From assembly GCA_017441385.1 (NCBI GenBank), contig JAFRXY010000025.1:1-64000 (forward strand): DNA of 64,000 bases. Reading direction: 5' to 3'. The number at the start of each line of letters is the position of its first letter. The stretch's first letter is position 1. The notes below the pieces were generated by a model, which saw only the letters and a program-made list of their open reading frames with translations, was not told the origin of the DNA and made no database searches. The stretch is from Clostridia bacterium (GTDB lineage: Bacteria; Bacillota; Clostridia; Oscillospirales; Acutalibacteraceae). Both the position numbers and the translations under genes were made by a program. This document shows, in pieces, positions 37,776-45,664 of this stretch.

Positions 37776-37926
37776 CTTCTTTCATCCGGACTCCTGCTGT
37801 CGAATCATCGACAGCATTACCGTCGGTTTCGGAATCGCACCGAATCAGCTTTCGCGCGCGGACTAACACATTACGCTCTGTGCGTAACAGGTATTACCGC
37901 CGGTGAGGAATTTCACCTCGCCCTGA
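37776..37926 (-). ncRNA. FMN riboswitch
   Basis: On the minus strand the aptamer blocks are all present in order: GGCGAGGTGAAATTCC, TCACCGGCGGTAA, GATTCGGTGCGATTCCGAA, ACCGACGGTAA and AGTCCGGATGAAAGAAG. It should sense FMN and shut off the riboflavin transporter through the downstream terminator. Confidence 0.97.
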
Positions 37927-37953
37927 AGACAGTTCAATTGAATTTTCAACCTT

Positions 37954-37982
37954 ATTGTAACTCATTGACAAACATTTGTCAA
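37954..37982 (-). promoter_or_regulatory. Promoter of the FMN riboswitch/ribU transcript
   Basis: On the minus strand TTGACA (37977-37982), a 17-base spacer, TACAAT (37954-37959). The -35 overlaps a perfect dyad TTGACAAATGTTTGTCAA. Confidence 0.78.
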
Positions 37983-38000
37983 TAGGCTGCGAACATTTTT

Positions 38001-41000
38001 TTATTTCTTTGCGCCTTTGTTGTCTTCGGTTATCTCAAAGACTTCGCCGGTTGAATAGATGGGCGGCTTATTCGCGGGCTGTTCCGTCAGCACAGCCGGT
38101 TTGTCAGGAATATTCTGATGGGACGGCTGTTTGGGCGGGATTGATGTTTTATGCTGCTCGGTCAGCACTGCGGGCATGTCCGGAATATTCTGCCGTTCGG
38201 GCTGCTTTTGCTGCGGCTTGGGCTGAGCAGGCTGCTGTTTGGGCTGAACAGGCTGCGGCTTTGGCTGAACGGGCTGCTGTTTGGGCTGAGCAAGCTGCTG
38301 TTTGGGCTGAGCAGGCTGCGGTTTGGGCTGAACGGGCTGCGGCTTGGGCTGAGCGGGCTGCGGCTTGGGCTGAGCGGGCTGCGGTTTGGGCTGAGCGGGC
38401 TGCGGTTTGGGCTGAGCGGGCTGCGGTTTGGGCTGAACAGACTGCGGTTTGGGCTGAGCAGGCTGGGGTTTGGGCTGAGCAGGCTGGGGTTTGGGCTGAG
38501 CCGGCTGTGAATTTGGCTGAGCGGGCTGGGGCTTAGGCTGAACAGGCTGGGGTTTGGGCTGAGCCGGCTGCACTGCATCTGATTCGGTCTGAAGATTCTT
38601 TATTTCTCCGTCCTCAATAATCATTACAGGTTCTTCTTCAGGTGAATTTTGCTCAGTGATTCCGTCTTTGAATTCGAGACTGCCATAGGACTCATTGCCG
38701 CCTGATTCTTCTCCGAAATCGTCCACATGATGGGGTGATTCGTCCGGCAAAGAATTCATTTCATCGATATATTGGCCAAGAACCGGCACATATTCTCTCA
38801 GCAGAGGATAGACTGCTTTTTTTCTCAGATACCACAGCACCAGAAGCAGTATTCCGGCGAGGCTGAGAATAATTCCAAGGGGGAATCCTGATGTGGAATA
38901 ATCCATCGCAACAGTATGATTGCCGGGTGAGAGGTATACGCCAAGGAGAGCATCCCCGATACGGATGATATCAGCGGGTTTGCCGTCCACGGTCACTTTC
39001 CAACCGTCGCTGTAGGGAATGGAAGTAAACATGACACAGTTGTCAGAGGCGGAAATGGTTCCCTTGAAGTGGCCGTCACCGTACTCGGTAATGTTCCACT
39101 GATTCTGCCCCAGCGCACTGATAGCCGCGTTAAGAGCCTCTGTGTTCATTTCGGCGATAAATATATTGCCGCTGCAAGTGGAATCGGCATTGACCGTAAC
39201 GCGTACTTCGGTATTTTCAGAGAGCCTGCCCATATCGATAATATAAGGCTCATATGGGGTTACATTCCAATTGGAACTGCCCACATTGACATTAATGGAA
39301 GACGCGGCGCGGCAGTCAACATAAATATAGCACTGTGCCTTGTTTTCGATTGTGTGAAGCGCTGTGAATGAACCGGAATCCCCTTCCGATTCAGCGTAGA
39401 AATAGGAACCTGTTATTTCCACATTCATTCCGTCAGCGCTTTCTACTTCCGGTTCGAGCATGTTGTAGACCGGAGCGCCGTTCACAGCGTACTCCACAAA
39501 TTTATTCTGAACCTCAAAGGGGTTTTCATATCTTTCGGAATTATTGGTGCTCCAGTAAATGATGTCGTTATCCACTGTAAAACCGCGGGAGAGGGCAAGT
39601 GAATTTTCATATATATATCTGTAGCTTCCTGTGCTGTCAGAGAGCTGATCGACATAAGTGAGCTGTGCGTGCTTTCTCAGCTCATGGTTGAACACGACAT
39701 ATTTCAGATTGAGAATGGAGTCCACAAGCGGTACATAACTATTGTAGATATAGCTGTTTACGCCGTTGATGGCAAATCCCAACTTACCCATGAGAGTAGT
39801 GGTGGCTTTGGGATTGCTGGAAGCAAACACCGTAAGTCCCGGATACCCGTAAAGAGCGTTGTCGTTGCAGGTCTTGCGGGGAAGTATTTCCATGCGGCTG
39901 CCGTCCTTGTTGTATTTTCCGACAAGTTTTACCGCCGCCTTGTTGATATCGTAATCCTCCACAAAAGCCGCGCGATCGGTAAATACTTCGTTATCATTGA
40001 GCTGATGAATCATTTCTACCGAATTCGCAGACACTTCGAAGAAGCAAAGCGCAAGAGCAACTGTGATAGCTGTTCCCTTTGCGGCGTATTTCCCTACAGG
40101 GAACGCGCCGAATAGGATGGCGTATGCACCGGCGAGCGCAAGGCTGTACCAGATCACTGTATATCCGCCGTTATTCCCGAATTTCTGTTCGATAATGATC
40201 ATGGCGGCAAAGAGAGCAAAAGCTCTGAATAGTTCTTCGCGGCTGATGGTTTCAATTCTGTCGAGTGTCAAAGCCGCTATGGACAGCAATGTAAAGCACA
40301 CCAGGAAGGAATTTCTGTAGGGAAGATCATTTGGAAAATGAAAACCGTGGAAGGCGAAATTCGTCCAGTTGTTTGCCATAAGCATGACCAGCAGACCAAG
40401 CAATCCGCCAAAGCAGACGCGGGTACGGAGTCTGATTCTGCGGCAGGTGATAAAGACCGCTGCCAAAAACACCGCAAGCACAGAGCAATAGACGTTAGGC
40501 AGATTGTCTCCGCGCTCTGTAGGGGTATTGCCATAGAGGGTGCGGGAGAAAATATCCCAGAATTCAAAATTACTTGTTACAGCGCGTGCGAATTTATCTT
40601 CCGCCCCCGATGTTTCGCGCAAAGAAATAGCCGTTGGAATCAGAATCCACATGGAGAGCATGCCGCCGACGGCAGATGTCCAGACGAAGCGCATGAAATT
40701 TTTAAGATAGGCGGTGGCTTTCCTGTCCGGCGACAGACCGGAGTAACGTCCGTTGTTTTCAAATGTGCGCATTGCGTACCACAGCACGAGAAAAATGCAG
40801 ATCATGTAACCGATGTAGTAGTTGGTTGTGACCGCCATACCGAGTGTAATGCAGTAGAGCAGGGGACTCTTGCCGTTCATCACCTTTTCAAGTCCGTAAA
40901 CGATCAGCGGCAAAAGAACAAGACAATCAAGCCACATAACGTCCCAGGAATAAGCAATGAAGTATGCATTCAGCGCATAAGCGACAGAAAGAGCCACCGT

Positions 41001-41612
41001 TCCGTAATCATCTTTTTTAAAGACGCCGCGGCAGAAAATCGCAAATGTCGCTCCGGCCGTCGTAATTTTCAGTATTTCTATCAGAGCGATGGCTTCGGTC
41101 AGATTACCTCTGGGAAAAATAAGCGCAATGATGTTGTACGGGCTGCAAAGGTAATAGGCTATCAGAGGCAGAAATCCGCTCCCCATACCTATGTTGTCAG
41201 AATATGTGACCGAACCGAATGAAAATGCTTTTTCGCGCATCAAGGAGAAAAAAGCAGAGTATTGATGATGCATGTCGATGATCATGACTGACTCTTCGCC
41301 AAAGGGATAGATTCCAAGGGCGGTGTAGCAAATGATTATCCCGCAGAATGAGAGAAGAGCGGACATCCAGATATGATAATGCTTAATACCTGGTTTTCCG
41401 CCGTCAAACATAGCATGGCAAACGATCAGCGCGAGTATTCCGGCCGCTATAGCCGAAGTCAGACTGAACCATGCCGAACCTTTATGAACGGTGCAGGAAA
41501 TGTAAGTTATCAGCATGATCATGAAGAATGACAGAATATACTTGAGCATAGAAACGAATGTTTCCACTCCGTTCTGCTGATCATGAATTGGGGGTGGCGT
41601 TTGTTGTTCCAT
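38001..41612 (-). CDS. YfhO-family giant membrane protein with Gln/Pro/Lys repeat tail
   Basis: 1203 residues. About 12-13 N-terminal helices (to residue 540), with motifs of the YfhO/GT-C-like family: GEESVMIIDMHHQYSAFFSLMR after the first helices (acidic periplasmic loop), LPYRNSFLVCF later. An extracytoplasmic beta domain (about 560-900) is followed by one last helix (PLGIILSLAGILLLVLWYL) and a cytoplasmic tail with QPAQPKP repeats. YfhO in Bacillus is needed for glucosylation of lipoteichoic acid, so this may be a lipid-linked sugar transferase of the envelope. AAGGAA precedes the ATG. Confidence 0.85.
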   Translation of the reverse strand: MEQQTPPPIHDQQNGVETFVSMLKYILSFFMIMLITYISCTVHKGSAWFSLTSAIAAGILALIVCHAMFDGGKPGIKHYHIWMSALLSFCGIIICYTALGIYPFGEESVMIIDMHHQYSAFFSLMREKAFSFGSVTYSDNIGMGSGFLPLIAYYLCSPYNIIALIFPRGNLTEAIALIEILKITTAGATFAIFCRGVFKKDDYGTVALSVAYALNAYFIAYSWDVMWLDCLVLLPLIVYGLEKVMNGKSPLLYCITLGMAVTTNYYIGYMICIFLVLWYAMRTFENNGRYSGLSPDRKATAYLKNFMRFVWTSAVGGMLSMWILIPTAISLRETSGAEDKFARAVTSNFEFWDIFSRTLYGNTPTERGDNLPNVYCSVLAVFLAAVFITCRRIRLRTRVCFGGLLGLLVMLMANNWTNFAFHGFHFPNDLPYRNSFLVCFTLLSIAALTLDRIETISREELFRAFALFAAMIIIEQKFGNNGGYTVIWYSLALAGAYAILFGAFPVGKYAAKGTAITVALALCFFEVSANSVEMIHQLNDNEVFTDRAAFVEDYDINKAAVKLVGKYNKDGSRMEILPRKTCNDNALYGYPGLTVFASSNPKATTTLMGKLGFAINGVNSYIYNSYVPLVDSILNLKYVVFNHELRKHAQLTYVDQLSDSTGSYRYIYENSLALSRGFTVDNDIIYWSTNNSERYENPFEVQNKFVEYAVNGAPVYNMLEPEVESADGMNVEITGSYFYAESEGDSGSFTALHTIENKAQCYIYVDCRAASSINVNVGSSNWNVTPYEPYIIDMGRLSENTEVRVTVNADSTCSGNIFIAEMNTEALNAAISALGQNQWNITEYGDGHFKGTISASDNCVMFTSIPYSDGWKVTVDGKPADIIRIGDALLGVYLSPGNHTVAMDYSTSGFPLGIILSLAGILLLVLWYLRKKAVYPLLREYVPVLGQYIDEMNSLPDESPHHVDDFGEESGGNESYGSLEFKDGITEQNSPEEEPVMIIEDGEIKNLQTESDAVQPAQPKPQPVQPKPQPAQPNSQPAQPKPQPAQPKPQPAQPKPQSVQPKPQPAQPKPQPAQPKPQPAQPKPQPAQPKPQPVQPKPQPAQPKQQLAQPKQQPVQPKPQPVQPKQQPAQPKPQQKQPERQNIPDMPAVLTEQHKTSIPPKQPSHQNIPDKPAVLTEQPANKPPIYSTGEVFEITEDNKGAKK
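38195..38575 (-). repeat. 21-bp coding repeats (QPAQPKP)
   Basis: About 17 degenerate 21-bp units encoding QPAQPKP and variants (QPVQPKP, QLAQPKQ) in the C-terminal tail of the YfhO-like protein. No spacers between units. Confidence 0.88.
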
Positions 41613-41647
41613 AATTAATTCCTTTCTGAAGAAATAATATTATTTCT

Positions 41648-41676
41648 ATTATAACACAAGGAATAGCTATTTACAA
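41648..41676 (-). promoter_or_regulatory. Promoter of the YfhO-like gene
   Basis: On the minus strand TTGTAA (41671-41676), a 17-base spacer, TATAAT (41648-41653). Confidence 0.78.
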
Positions 41677-41718
41677 GAAGATTAGACATGGTTTTTTCTC
41701 CGACCGGGAATTTTTTTA

Positions 41719-41747
41719 TTGACAATTTTGAAAAACCGTGATATAAT
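41719..41747 (+). promoter_or_regulatory. Promoter of tRNA-Pro
   Basis: Consensus TTGACA (41719-41724), a 17-base spacer, TATAAT (41742-41747). Confidence 0.88.
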
Positions 41748-41796
41748 CAAATAGCTCTGAGCAAATCAACCACTAAACAGTATATTTCACACAAAA

Positions 41797-41873
41797 CGAG
41801 GTGTAACTCAGCTTGGTAGAGTGCCTGGTTTGGGACCAGGATGCCGCAGGTTCAAGTCCTGTCACCTCGACCA
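41797..41873 (+). tRNA. tRNA-Pro (UGG)
   Basis: A 77-base cloverleaf with encoded CCA. Acceptor CGAGGTG/CACCTCG, anticodon stem CCTGG/CCAGG around TTTGGGA (anticodon TGG), T-loop TTCAAGT. It marks the left edge of an AT-richer accessory stretch. Confidence 0.97.
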
Positions 41874-41904
41874 ACAGCGCGGCTCAAGCCGCTAAGTGAA
41901 GAGT

Positions 41905-41983
41905 GAATGGTGAATAGTGAATAGAGAATAACGTAAGGAGATAACCTCCGCCGCGCTGCCCAACTATTCACTATTCACCATTC
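41905..41983. repeat. Inverted repeat built of GTGAATA units
   Basis: A 20-bp perfect inverted repeat (41905-41924 with 41964-41983) of GTGAATA-type units, with more units outside on both sides (41,895-42,000). It can form a long hairpin just before the four-helix-bundle gene. Such GTGAATA/ATTCACT clusters look like a mobile or slippage-prone element. Confidence 0.7.
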
Positions 41984-42029
41984 TTTATTCACTATTCACT
42001 GAACTACAATTTAAGGAGATGCCCGATCT

Positions 42030-42386
42030 ATGTCAAGCAGTATCCTTCTTGAAAAATCACTGAAATTTGCGTCGCGGATCATTAAGCTGAACCAGTATCT
42101 GAATAAACAAAAGCACGAAACTATCATCTCCAAACAAATCATCCGAAGCGGCACTTCCATCGGTGCAAACGCCAATGAAGCCGCATACGGAAACAGCAAG
42201 GCTGATTTTATAGCCAAAATGCAGATTGCCCTCAAAGAAACAGCCGAAACCGAGTACTGGCTGCGATTGCTGGTGATGTCGGAATACATCACCGAAGCAG
42301 AAGGCGATTCGCTTATCAACGATTGCCTTGAAATCAAGCGTATTCTGGTTGCAACGCTTAACACAGCCAAGCAGAACAATAAGTAG
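42030..42386 (+). CDS. Four-helix bundle protein (S23 family)
   Basis: 118 residues, all helical. LLEKSLKFASRIIKLNQYL, IIRSGTSIGANANEAAYG (the family signature RSxxSIGANxxE) and FIAKMQIALKETAETEYWL are diagnostic. The family was first met as proteins encoded in intervening sequences of 23S rRNA genes and is common in variable regions; the function is unknown. AAGGAG precedes the ATG. Confidence 0.93.
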   Translation: MSSSILLEKSLKFASRIIKLNQYLNKQKHETIISKQIIRSGTSIGANANEAAYGNSKADFIAKMQIALKETAETEYWLRLLVMSEYITEAEGDSLINDCLEIKRILVATLNTAKQNNK

Positions 42387-42415
42387 TTGGCATCTTTTTT
42401 GTTCAGCACTTCCAC

Positions 42416-42455
42416 GCACATTCATGGTTTTTCTGTGGATGTGCTTTTTTATTTT
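42416..42455 (+). terminator. Terminator after the four-helix-bundle gene
   Basis: GCACATTCA / TGGATGTGC stem followed by TTTTTTATTTTT. Confidence 0.78.
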
Positions 42456-42540
42456 TCTGAATAGCTATTGACAGCGATGTATAATTATATTATAATATGG
42501 TAAGAATATTGCTACAATGAATGAAATGGAGGGGCATTTT

Positions 42541-42825
42541 ATGAATATTCGTCCGTCTGCCGCCATCAGACAAAACTACAATGAAATAGCTGAAATGTGC
42601 CGAAAAACATCTGAACCGGTTTTTCTGACAAAAAATGGCGAAGGCGATTTGGTAGTCATGGATATTGAAACCTTCAATCGCAGAGAAAAAATGCTTCATC
42701 TTAGAGAAGAGCTTCTCGCTGTCGAAGAAGATAGACTGCATGGCGTCAGGGGATATACTGTGGATGAAGTTGCCGCTATGATGAACAGTGTGATTGAGGA
42801 GGCGGCACAAAATGGAGCCGAATAA
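42541..42825 (+). CDS. Phd/YefM-family antitoxin
   Basis: 94 residues. NIRPSAAIRQNYNEIAEMCRK then PVFLTKNGEGDLVVMDIETF is the Phd/YefM DNA-binding fold, followed by a helical toxin-binding tail (REKMLHLREELLAVEEDRL). ATG 42,541 has GGAGGGG upstream; Met 42,517 has none. It overlaps the toxin start by 14 bases. Confidence 0.9.
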   Translation: MNIRPSAAIRQNYNEIAEMCRKTSEPVFLTKNGEGDLVVMDIETFNRREKMLHLREELLAVEEDRLHGVRGYTVDEVAAMMNSVIEEAAQNGAE

Positions 42826-43126
42826 ATATCGTGTCGAAGTATCCCAAAAGGCTGCACAAATGCTGGTTTCACACGCAGCCTTTTTGGCGCAAGTCAGCGT
42901 GAATGCCGCCAAGCGGCTTACGGTTTCATTTCAAGAGGCTGCCAATTCTCTCGAAATCATGCCGCAAAGATGCTCATGGTTAAAAGGCGAGCATATTCCT
43001 AAAAATGCTTATCGGTTTCTGCTTTTTGAAAAACGCTATATGCTGATTTTCCAGATCGCTGATAATACCGTTTATATTGATTACGTTGTTGATTGTCGAC
43101 AGGATTACAGTTGGTTGATAAAGTGA
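42812..43126 (+). CDS. ParE/RelE-family toxin
   Basis: 104 residues. YRVEVSQKAAQMLVSHAAFLAQVS, then an amphipathic helix pair, SLEIMPQRCSWL and YRFLLFEKRYMLIFQIADNTVYI, matches plasmid-stabilisation toxins. Starts inside the antitoxin gene, the normal coupled arrangement. Cellular target (gyrase or mRNA) not resolved. Confidence 0.87.
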   Translation: MEPNKYRVEVSQKAAQMLVSHAAFLAQVSVNAAKRLTVSFQEAANSLEIMPQRCSWLKGEHIPKNAYRFLLFEKRYMLIFQIADNTVYIDYVVDCRQDYSWLIK

Positions 43127-43165
43127 TTTGTTCTGATTTATTAAAAGTGCAACTATAACCCTTGC

Positions 43166-43213
43166 GCATCTTTTTTGTTCAACCCTGCCAGAATAGGTGA
43201 ACAAAAAAGATGC
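43166..43213. repeat. 16-bp inverted repeat, with a third copy at 42,390
   Basis: GCATCTTTTTTGTTCA (43166-43181) and its reverse complement (43198-43213), 16-base loop. The same string, lacking one outer base match, occurs after the four-helix-bundle gene at 42,390-42,405. The copies bracket the Phd/ParE pair. Confidence 0.75.
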
Positions 43214-43220
43214 AGCCGCA

Positions 43221-43247
43221 AAAAACTCCGAATTTTCGGGGTTTTTT
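43221..43247 (+). terminator. Terminator after the ParE-type toxin
   Basis: AAAACTCCGAA / TTCGGGGTTTT hairpin followed by TT, about 95 bases after the toxin stop. No gene is visible between 43,250 and 43,390. Confidence 0.65.
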
Positions 43248-43394
43248 CGCGTTTTAGGGGCAAAAATTATAAAGGTTATACCGTAGATGCATTTGGCTCA
43301 TTTTGCCCTTCTTTACGGAATCGAACCCCTGAAGCATCCTTTTTCGAGCCTTGCATCCCCCCCTATTTCAAGAAAATTCAATACCCAACCAATC

Positions 43395-43427
43395 AAGCGT
43401 GCAGGTAGAAAATCTGTGCGCTTTTTT
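43395..43427 (+). terminator. Orphan terminator
   Basis: AAGCGTGCAG / CTGTGCGCTT (two G-U pairs) followed by TTTTT. No intact gene precedes it, which suggests that a gene has been lost here. Confidence 0.6.
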
Positions 43428-43440
43428 GTAGATAAGCAAC

Positions 43441-43507
43441 AAAGCCGATTGTTTTGAAGAAGGACGTCTGATCAGCGTCCGACAGAAAAAACAGTCGGCT
43501 TTTTTTG
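43441..43507 (+). terminator. Second orphan terminator-like structure
   Basis: AAAGCCGA(TT)GTTTT pairs with AAAACAGTCGGCTTT across an inner GGACG/CGTCC hairpin, followed by TTTTT. It lies 36 bases before the start codon of the conjugation-ATPase remnant, so it may be that gene's former attenuator. Confidence 0.55.
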
Positions 43508-43542
43508 TTTGCTAACGAAAATTTTAGGAGAGTGATTATCAA

Positions 43543-43730
43543 ATGAGATTCAAAAGCCAGCAGCACAAGTCCACATTCAAGAAAGCCATATAATCGACGA
43601 GGCCTACCGGTTCCTCAGTAATCCCACTGCCATCGAGTATATCCGCAACTGCATGAAGCGGGTGCGGAGGAAATATCTTGCGAGAGAGATGATTTTCTGC
43701 GCGATTCCCGTGCAGTTCGGGCAATTCCTC
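43543..43730 (+). pseudogene. Remnant of a VirB4/TraE-like conjugation ATPase
   Basis: A good start survives: AGGAG then ATG 43,543, giving MRFKSQQHKSTFKKAI and a stop after 16 codons. In a shifted frame right at that point comes IIDEAYRFLSNPTAIEYIRN and CMKRVRRKY, the Walker-B-containing segment of VirB4-type conjugation ATPases (VDEAWxFL...IxxxxKxxRKY). So the start and an internal piece are joined by a large deletion with loss of frame, and the sequence then degenerates. Evidence of a former conjugative element. Confidence 0.6.
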
Positions 43731-43814
43731 TTTTTTTGCTTAGCCCTTCCATTGATAGAAAGATCGTTTTGTAGTGAATTTATCGCTAAAATGCGGTCTT
43801 TTTTCCTATTAACA

Positions 43815-43859
43815 ATTATTAAAAAAGTGATATACTATAAATGTACAGAAACATGTACA
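43815..43859 (+). promoter_or_regulatory. Promoter and YefM-type operator
   Basis: TATACT at 43,831-43,836 with a weak -35 upstream, followed by two TGTACA hexamers (43842-43847, 43854-43859) spaced 12 bp centre to centre. TGTACA is the core known from the E. coli yefM-yoeB operator, so this should be the autorepression site. Confidence 0.7.
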
Positions 43860-43889
43860 ATTTATTGAACATCAAAAGAGGGGATAACG

Positions 43890-44147
43890 TTGCCGGCAGT
43901 TAATTATTCTACCATCAGGAACAACCTGAAAGACTATTGCGATAAAGTAACAGATGAAAGTGAAACCGTGATTGTCACAAGAAAACATGAGAAAAATGTT
44001 GTCATCATGAGTTTAGAACAATACAACAGCATGATGAAGGCTCTCAGAAATTCTGAATATCTTGCTAAGATCGACAGAGCATATGAGCAGTTGGAAAGCG
44101 GTCAGGGGCATTCACATGATCTGATTGAGGTTGACGCCGATGAATAA
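43890..44147 (+). CDS. yefM: YefM-family antitoxin
   Basis: 85 residues from TTG 43,890 (GAGGGGA upstream). VNYSTIRNNLKDYCDKVTDE and VTRKHEKNVVIMSLEQYNSM are characteristic, and the acidic C-terminus (HDLIEVDADE) binds the toxin in known pairs. Two TGTACA boxes precede it. Its stop overlaps the toxin start by 8 bases. Confidence 0.93.
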   Translation: MPAVNYSTIRNNLKDYCDKVTDESETVIVTRKHEKNVVIMSLEQYNSMMKALRNSEYLAKIDRAYEQLESGQGHSHDLIEVDADE

Positions 44148-45177
44148 AGTATGGAGTGATATTGCTTGGGATGAATATCTATATTGGCAACAGACCGACA
44201 GGAAAATTGCAAAGAAAATCAATGAACTGATCAAGGATATTGACCGAAACGGTCTATCCAAGGGTACAAGTCAGGAACCTCTAAAATACCGAAAGGGATG
44301 GAGCAGACATAATGATCATGGTAACAGACTGGTTTATAATATTGTTGACGGAAATCTTTGGATTATTTCTTGTAGAGGACATGACTTCGATGATCGCCTT
44401 ACCACCACCGAAGTGACAATTGAAGCGGCACCCACTACCACAACCACTACCACAACCACCACCACAACCACACCCACTACCACAACCACAACTACCACAA
44501 CCACCACCACCACTTCTGCGACATCTGCCACCACGACAACCGCCGCAGCCCATGACGATCAGGACAACACGGTCTATTATGATCTCGAAGTGGTTGACAA
44601 CGACGATCTGGATGAGAATTCTATTGACGATATTGACAGAGCGGATTATTCTGAATTCTTAAAAGCAAATGTCGGAGGCAATGTAGTGGATCTGCACTCG
44701 ATCAAGGGCATTCACCTGACGGTCGGCAATATCGAAAAGAACAAGAAAAAGACGGTTCTTGAAGCGATTGCTCATTACAATGAAACCTTTGACACCGATA
44801 CAAATGACATTGCTCTTTACGACATCGACCTGACAGACGGCACGCACCAGCATATTAAGCTCGTGAACGGTATCATCGCCATCCGCATCAAGTACCCCGA
44901 CAATCTCGCCCGTCAGTCAGAAAAATACGATTTCCATCTCTATCATCAGAAGAATGACGGCACGATTGAAGAAATCCCGCTGATTATTAAATCCAACGGC
45001 TTGTGGTTCTACGCAAGTGATTTCAGTCCCTACGTGCTGTATTGGCATGAGAAATCTGCCGGGTCACCAACCACAGGCGAATCAGCAGTGGGCATCTGGA
45101 TTACTTCCGTACTTGCAATACTCTCATTTGCGGCAGCCGGAGCAATCTTCTACAGAAAGAGAAGAATGGCTGCGTAA
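44140..45177 (+). CDS. YoeB toxin fused in frame to a cell-surface anchor domain
   Basis: 345 residues. Residues 1-86 are YoeB (MNKVWSDIAWDEYLYWQQTD, EPLKY, NRLVYNIVDG, SCRGH), a ribosome-dependent mRNA endonuclease of about 85 residues. The catalytic Glu (EPLK) and Arg (NRLVY) are present, but the C-terminal HY of YoeB is HD here. The frame then continues through a poly-Thr stalk (about 97-132) into an extracytoplasmic-type domain ending in a sorting-like signal: SPTTGE, a helix (IWITSVLAILSFAAAGAIFY), then RKRR. No signal peptide exists for export. It looks like a toxin gene joined to the 3' part of a surface-protein gene; a real rearrangement or an assembly join are both possible. Confidence 0.8.
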   Translation: MNKVWSDIAWDEYLYWQQTDRKIAKKINELIKDIDRNGLSKGTSQEPLKYRKGWSRHNDHGNRLVYNIVDGNLWIISCRGHDFDDRLTTTEVTIEAAPTTTTTTTTTTTTTPTTTTTTTTTTTTTSATSATTTTAAAHDDQDNTVYYDLEVVDNDDLDENSIDDIDRADYSEFLKANVGGNVVDLHSIKGIHLTVGNIEKNKKKTVLEAIAHYNETFDTDTNDIALYDIDLTDGTHQHIKLVNGIIAIRIKYPDNLARQSEKYDFHLYHQKNDGTIEEIPLIIKSNGLWFYASDFSPYVLYWHEKSAGSPTTGESAVGIWITSVLAILSFAAAGAIFYRKRRMAA

Positions 45178-45218
45178 GTTCCTTTCTATGTATCTCTTTT
45201 AGCTTTATCCTGTCACAA

Positions 45219-45266
45219 CACACCGGCTGAGCGAATGAACCTATTTGCCCAGCCGGTGTGATTTCT
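45219..45266 (+). terminator. Terminator after the YoeB fusion gene
   Basis: CACACCGGCTG / CAGCCGGTGTG, 11-bp stem, followed by ATTTCTT. Confidence 0.78.
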
Positions 45267-45344
45267 TAGATTCACTTTTGATCACAGAGAAAATCAATCC
45301 GTTCATAAAGAAACCATAAAGAATCCGCAAAACGCTTGCATTTT

Positions 45345-45664
45345 TGATTTTCCGTGGTATAATGAGAAGCAAGGAAAGGGAATCGCCTTTCTGTGTATAT
45401 TGATAATTTCATACAGCAGCGCAGACAGCGGTTACTTCATGGATCGAATTTTATGCGTTATAGATTTCCATTCTATCTGTTCACCGGAACGTCAGAGTCT
45501 TTATGGAATATAAAGCCGGTTCGCCCGAACAACTTTTGGAATTATTTAAGTGTCTCTACAACTTAATATTTTAATTTTTTTTGTACCGCTGCCGCCCATT
45601 CTCTGTGTGTAATTATACCACTGATCCATTCGCCGCCGGGAATGAACATCCCGGCGGTTTCATA
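45345..45664 (+). ncRNA. Candidate noncoding (Y RNA-like) region upstream of the Ro60 gene
   Basis: A 516-base gap precedes the Ro gene. It has a promoter (TTGCAT, 16 bases, TATAAT at about 45,357-45,362) and no plausible ORF. Downstream lie hairpins GAAAGG/CCTTTC, ATAGA/TCTAT, CTTTAT/ATAAAG nested in ACCGG/CCGGT, GTTC/GAAC, then TTAAGT/ACTTAA followed by a T-rich run near 45,575, and a CCGCCGGG/CCCGGCGG hairpin at 45,633-45,657. Bacterial Ro genes often have a Y RNA next to them; a match to known Y RNA structure was not shown, so this is a candidate only. Confidence 0.4.

Noticed and set aside
38195-38575. CRISPR-like repeats on the minus strand
   Set aside because: 21-bp units without spacers, in frame as QPAQPKP codons of the YfhO-like protein.
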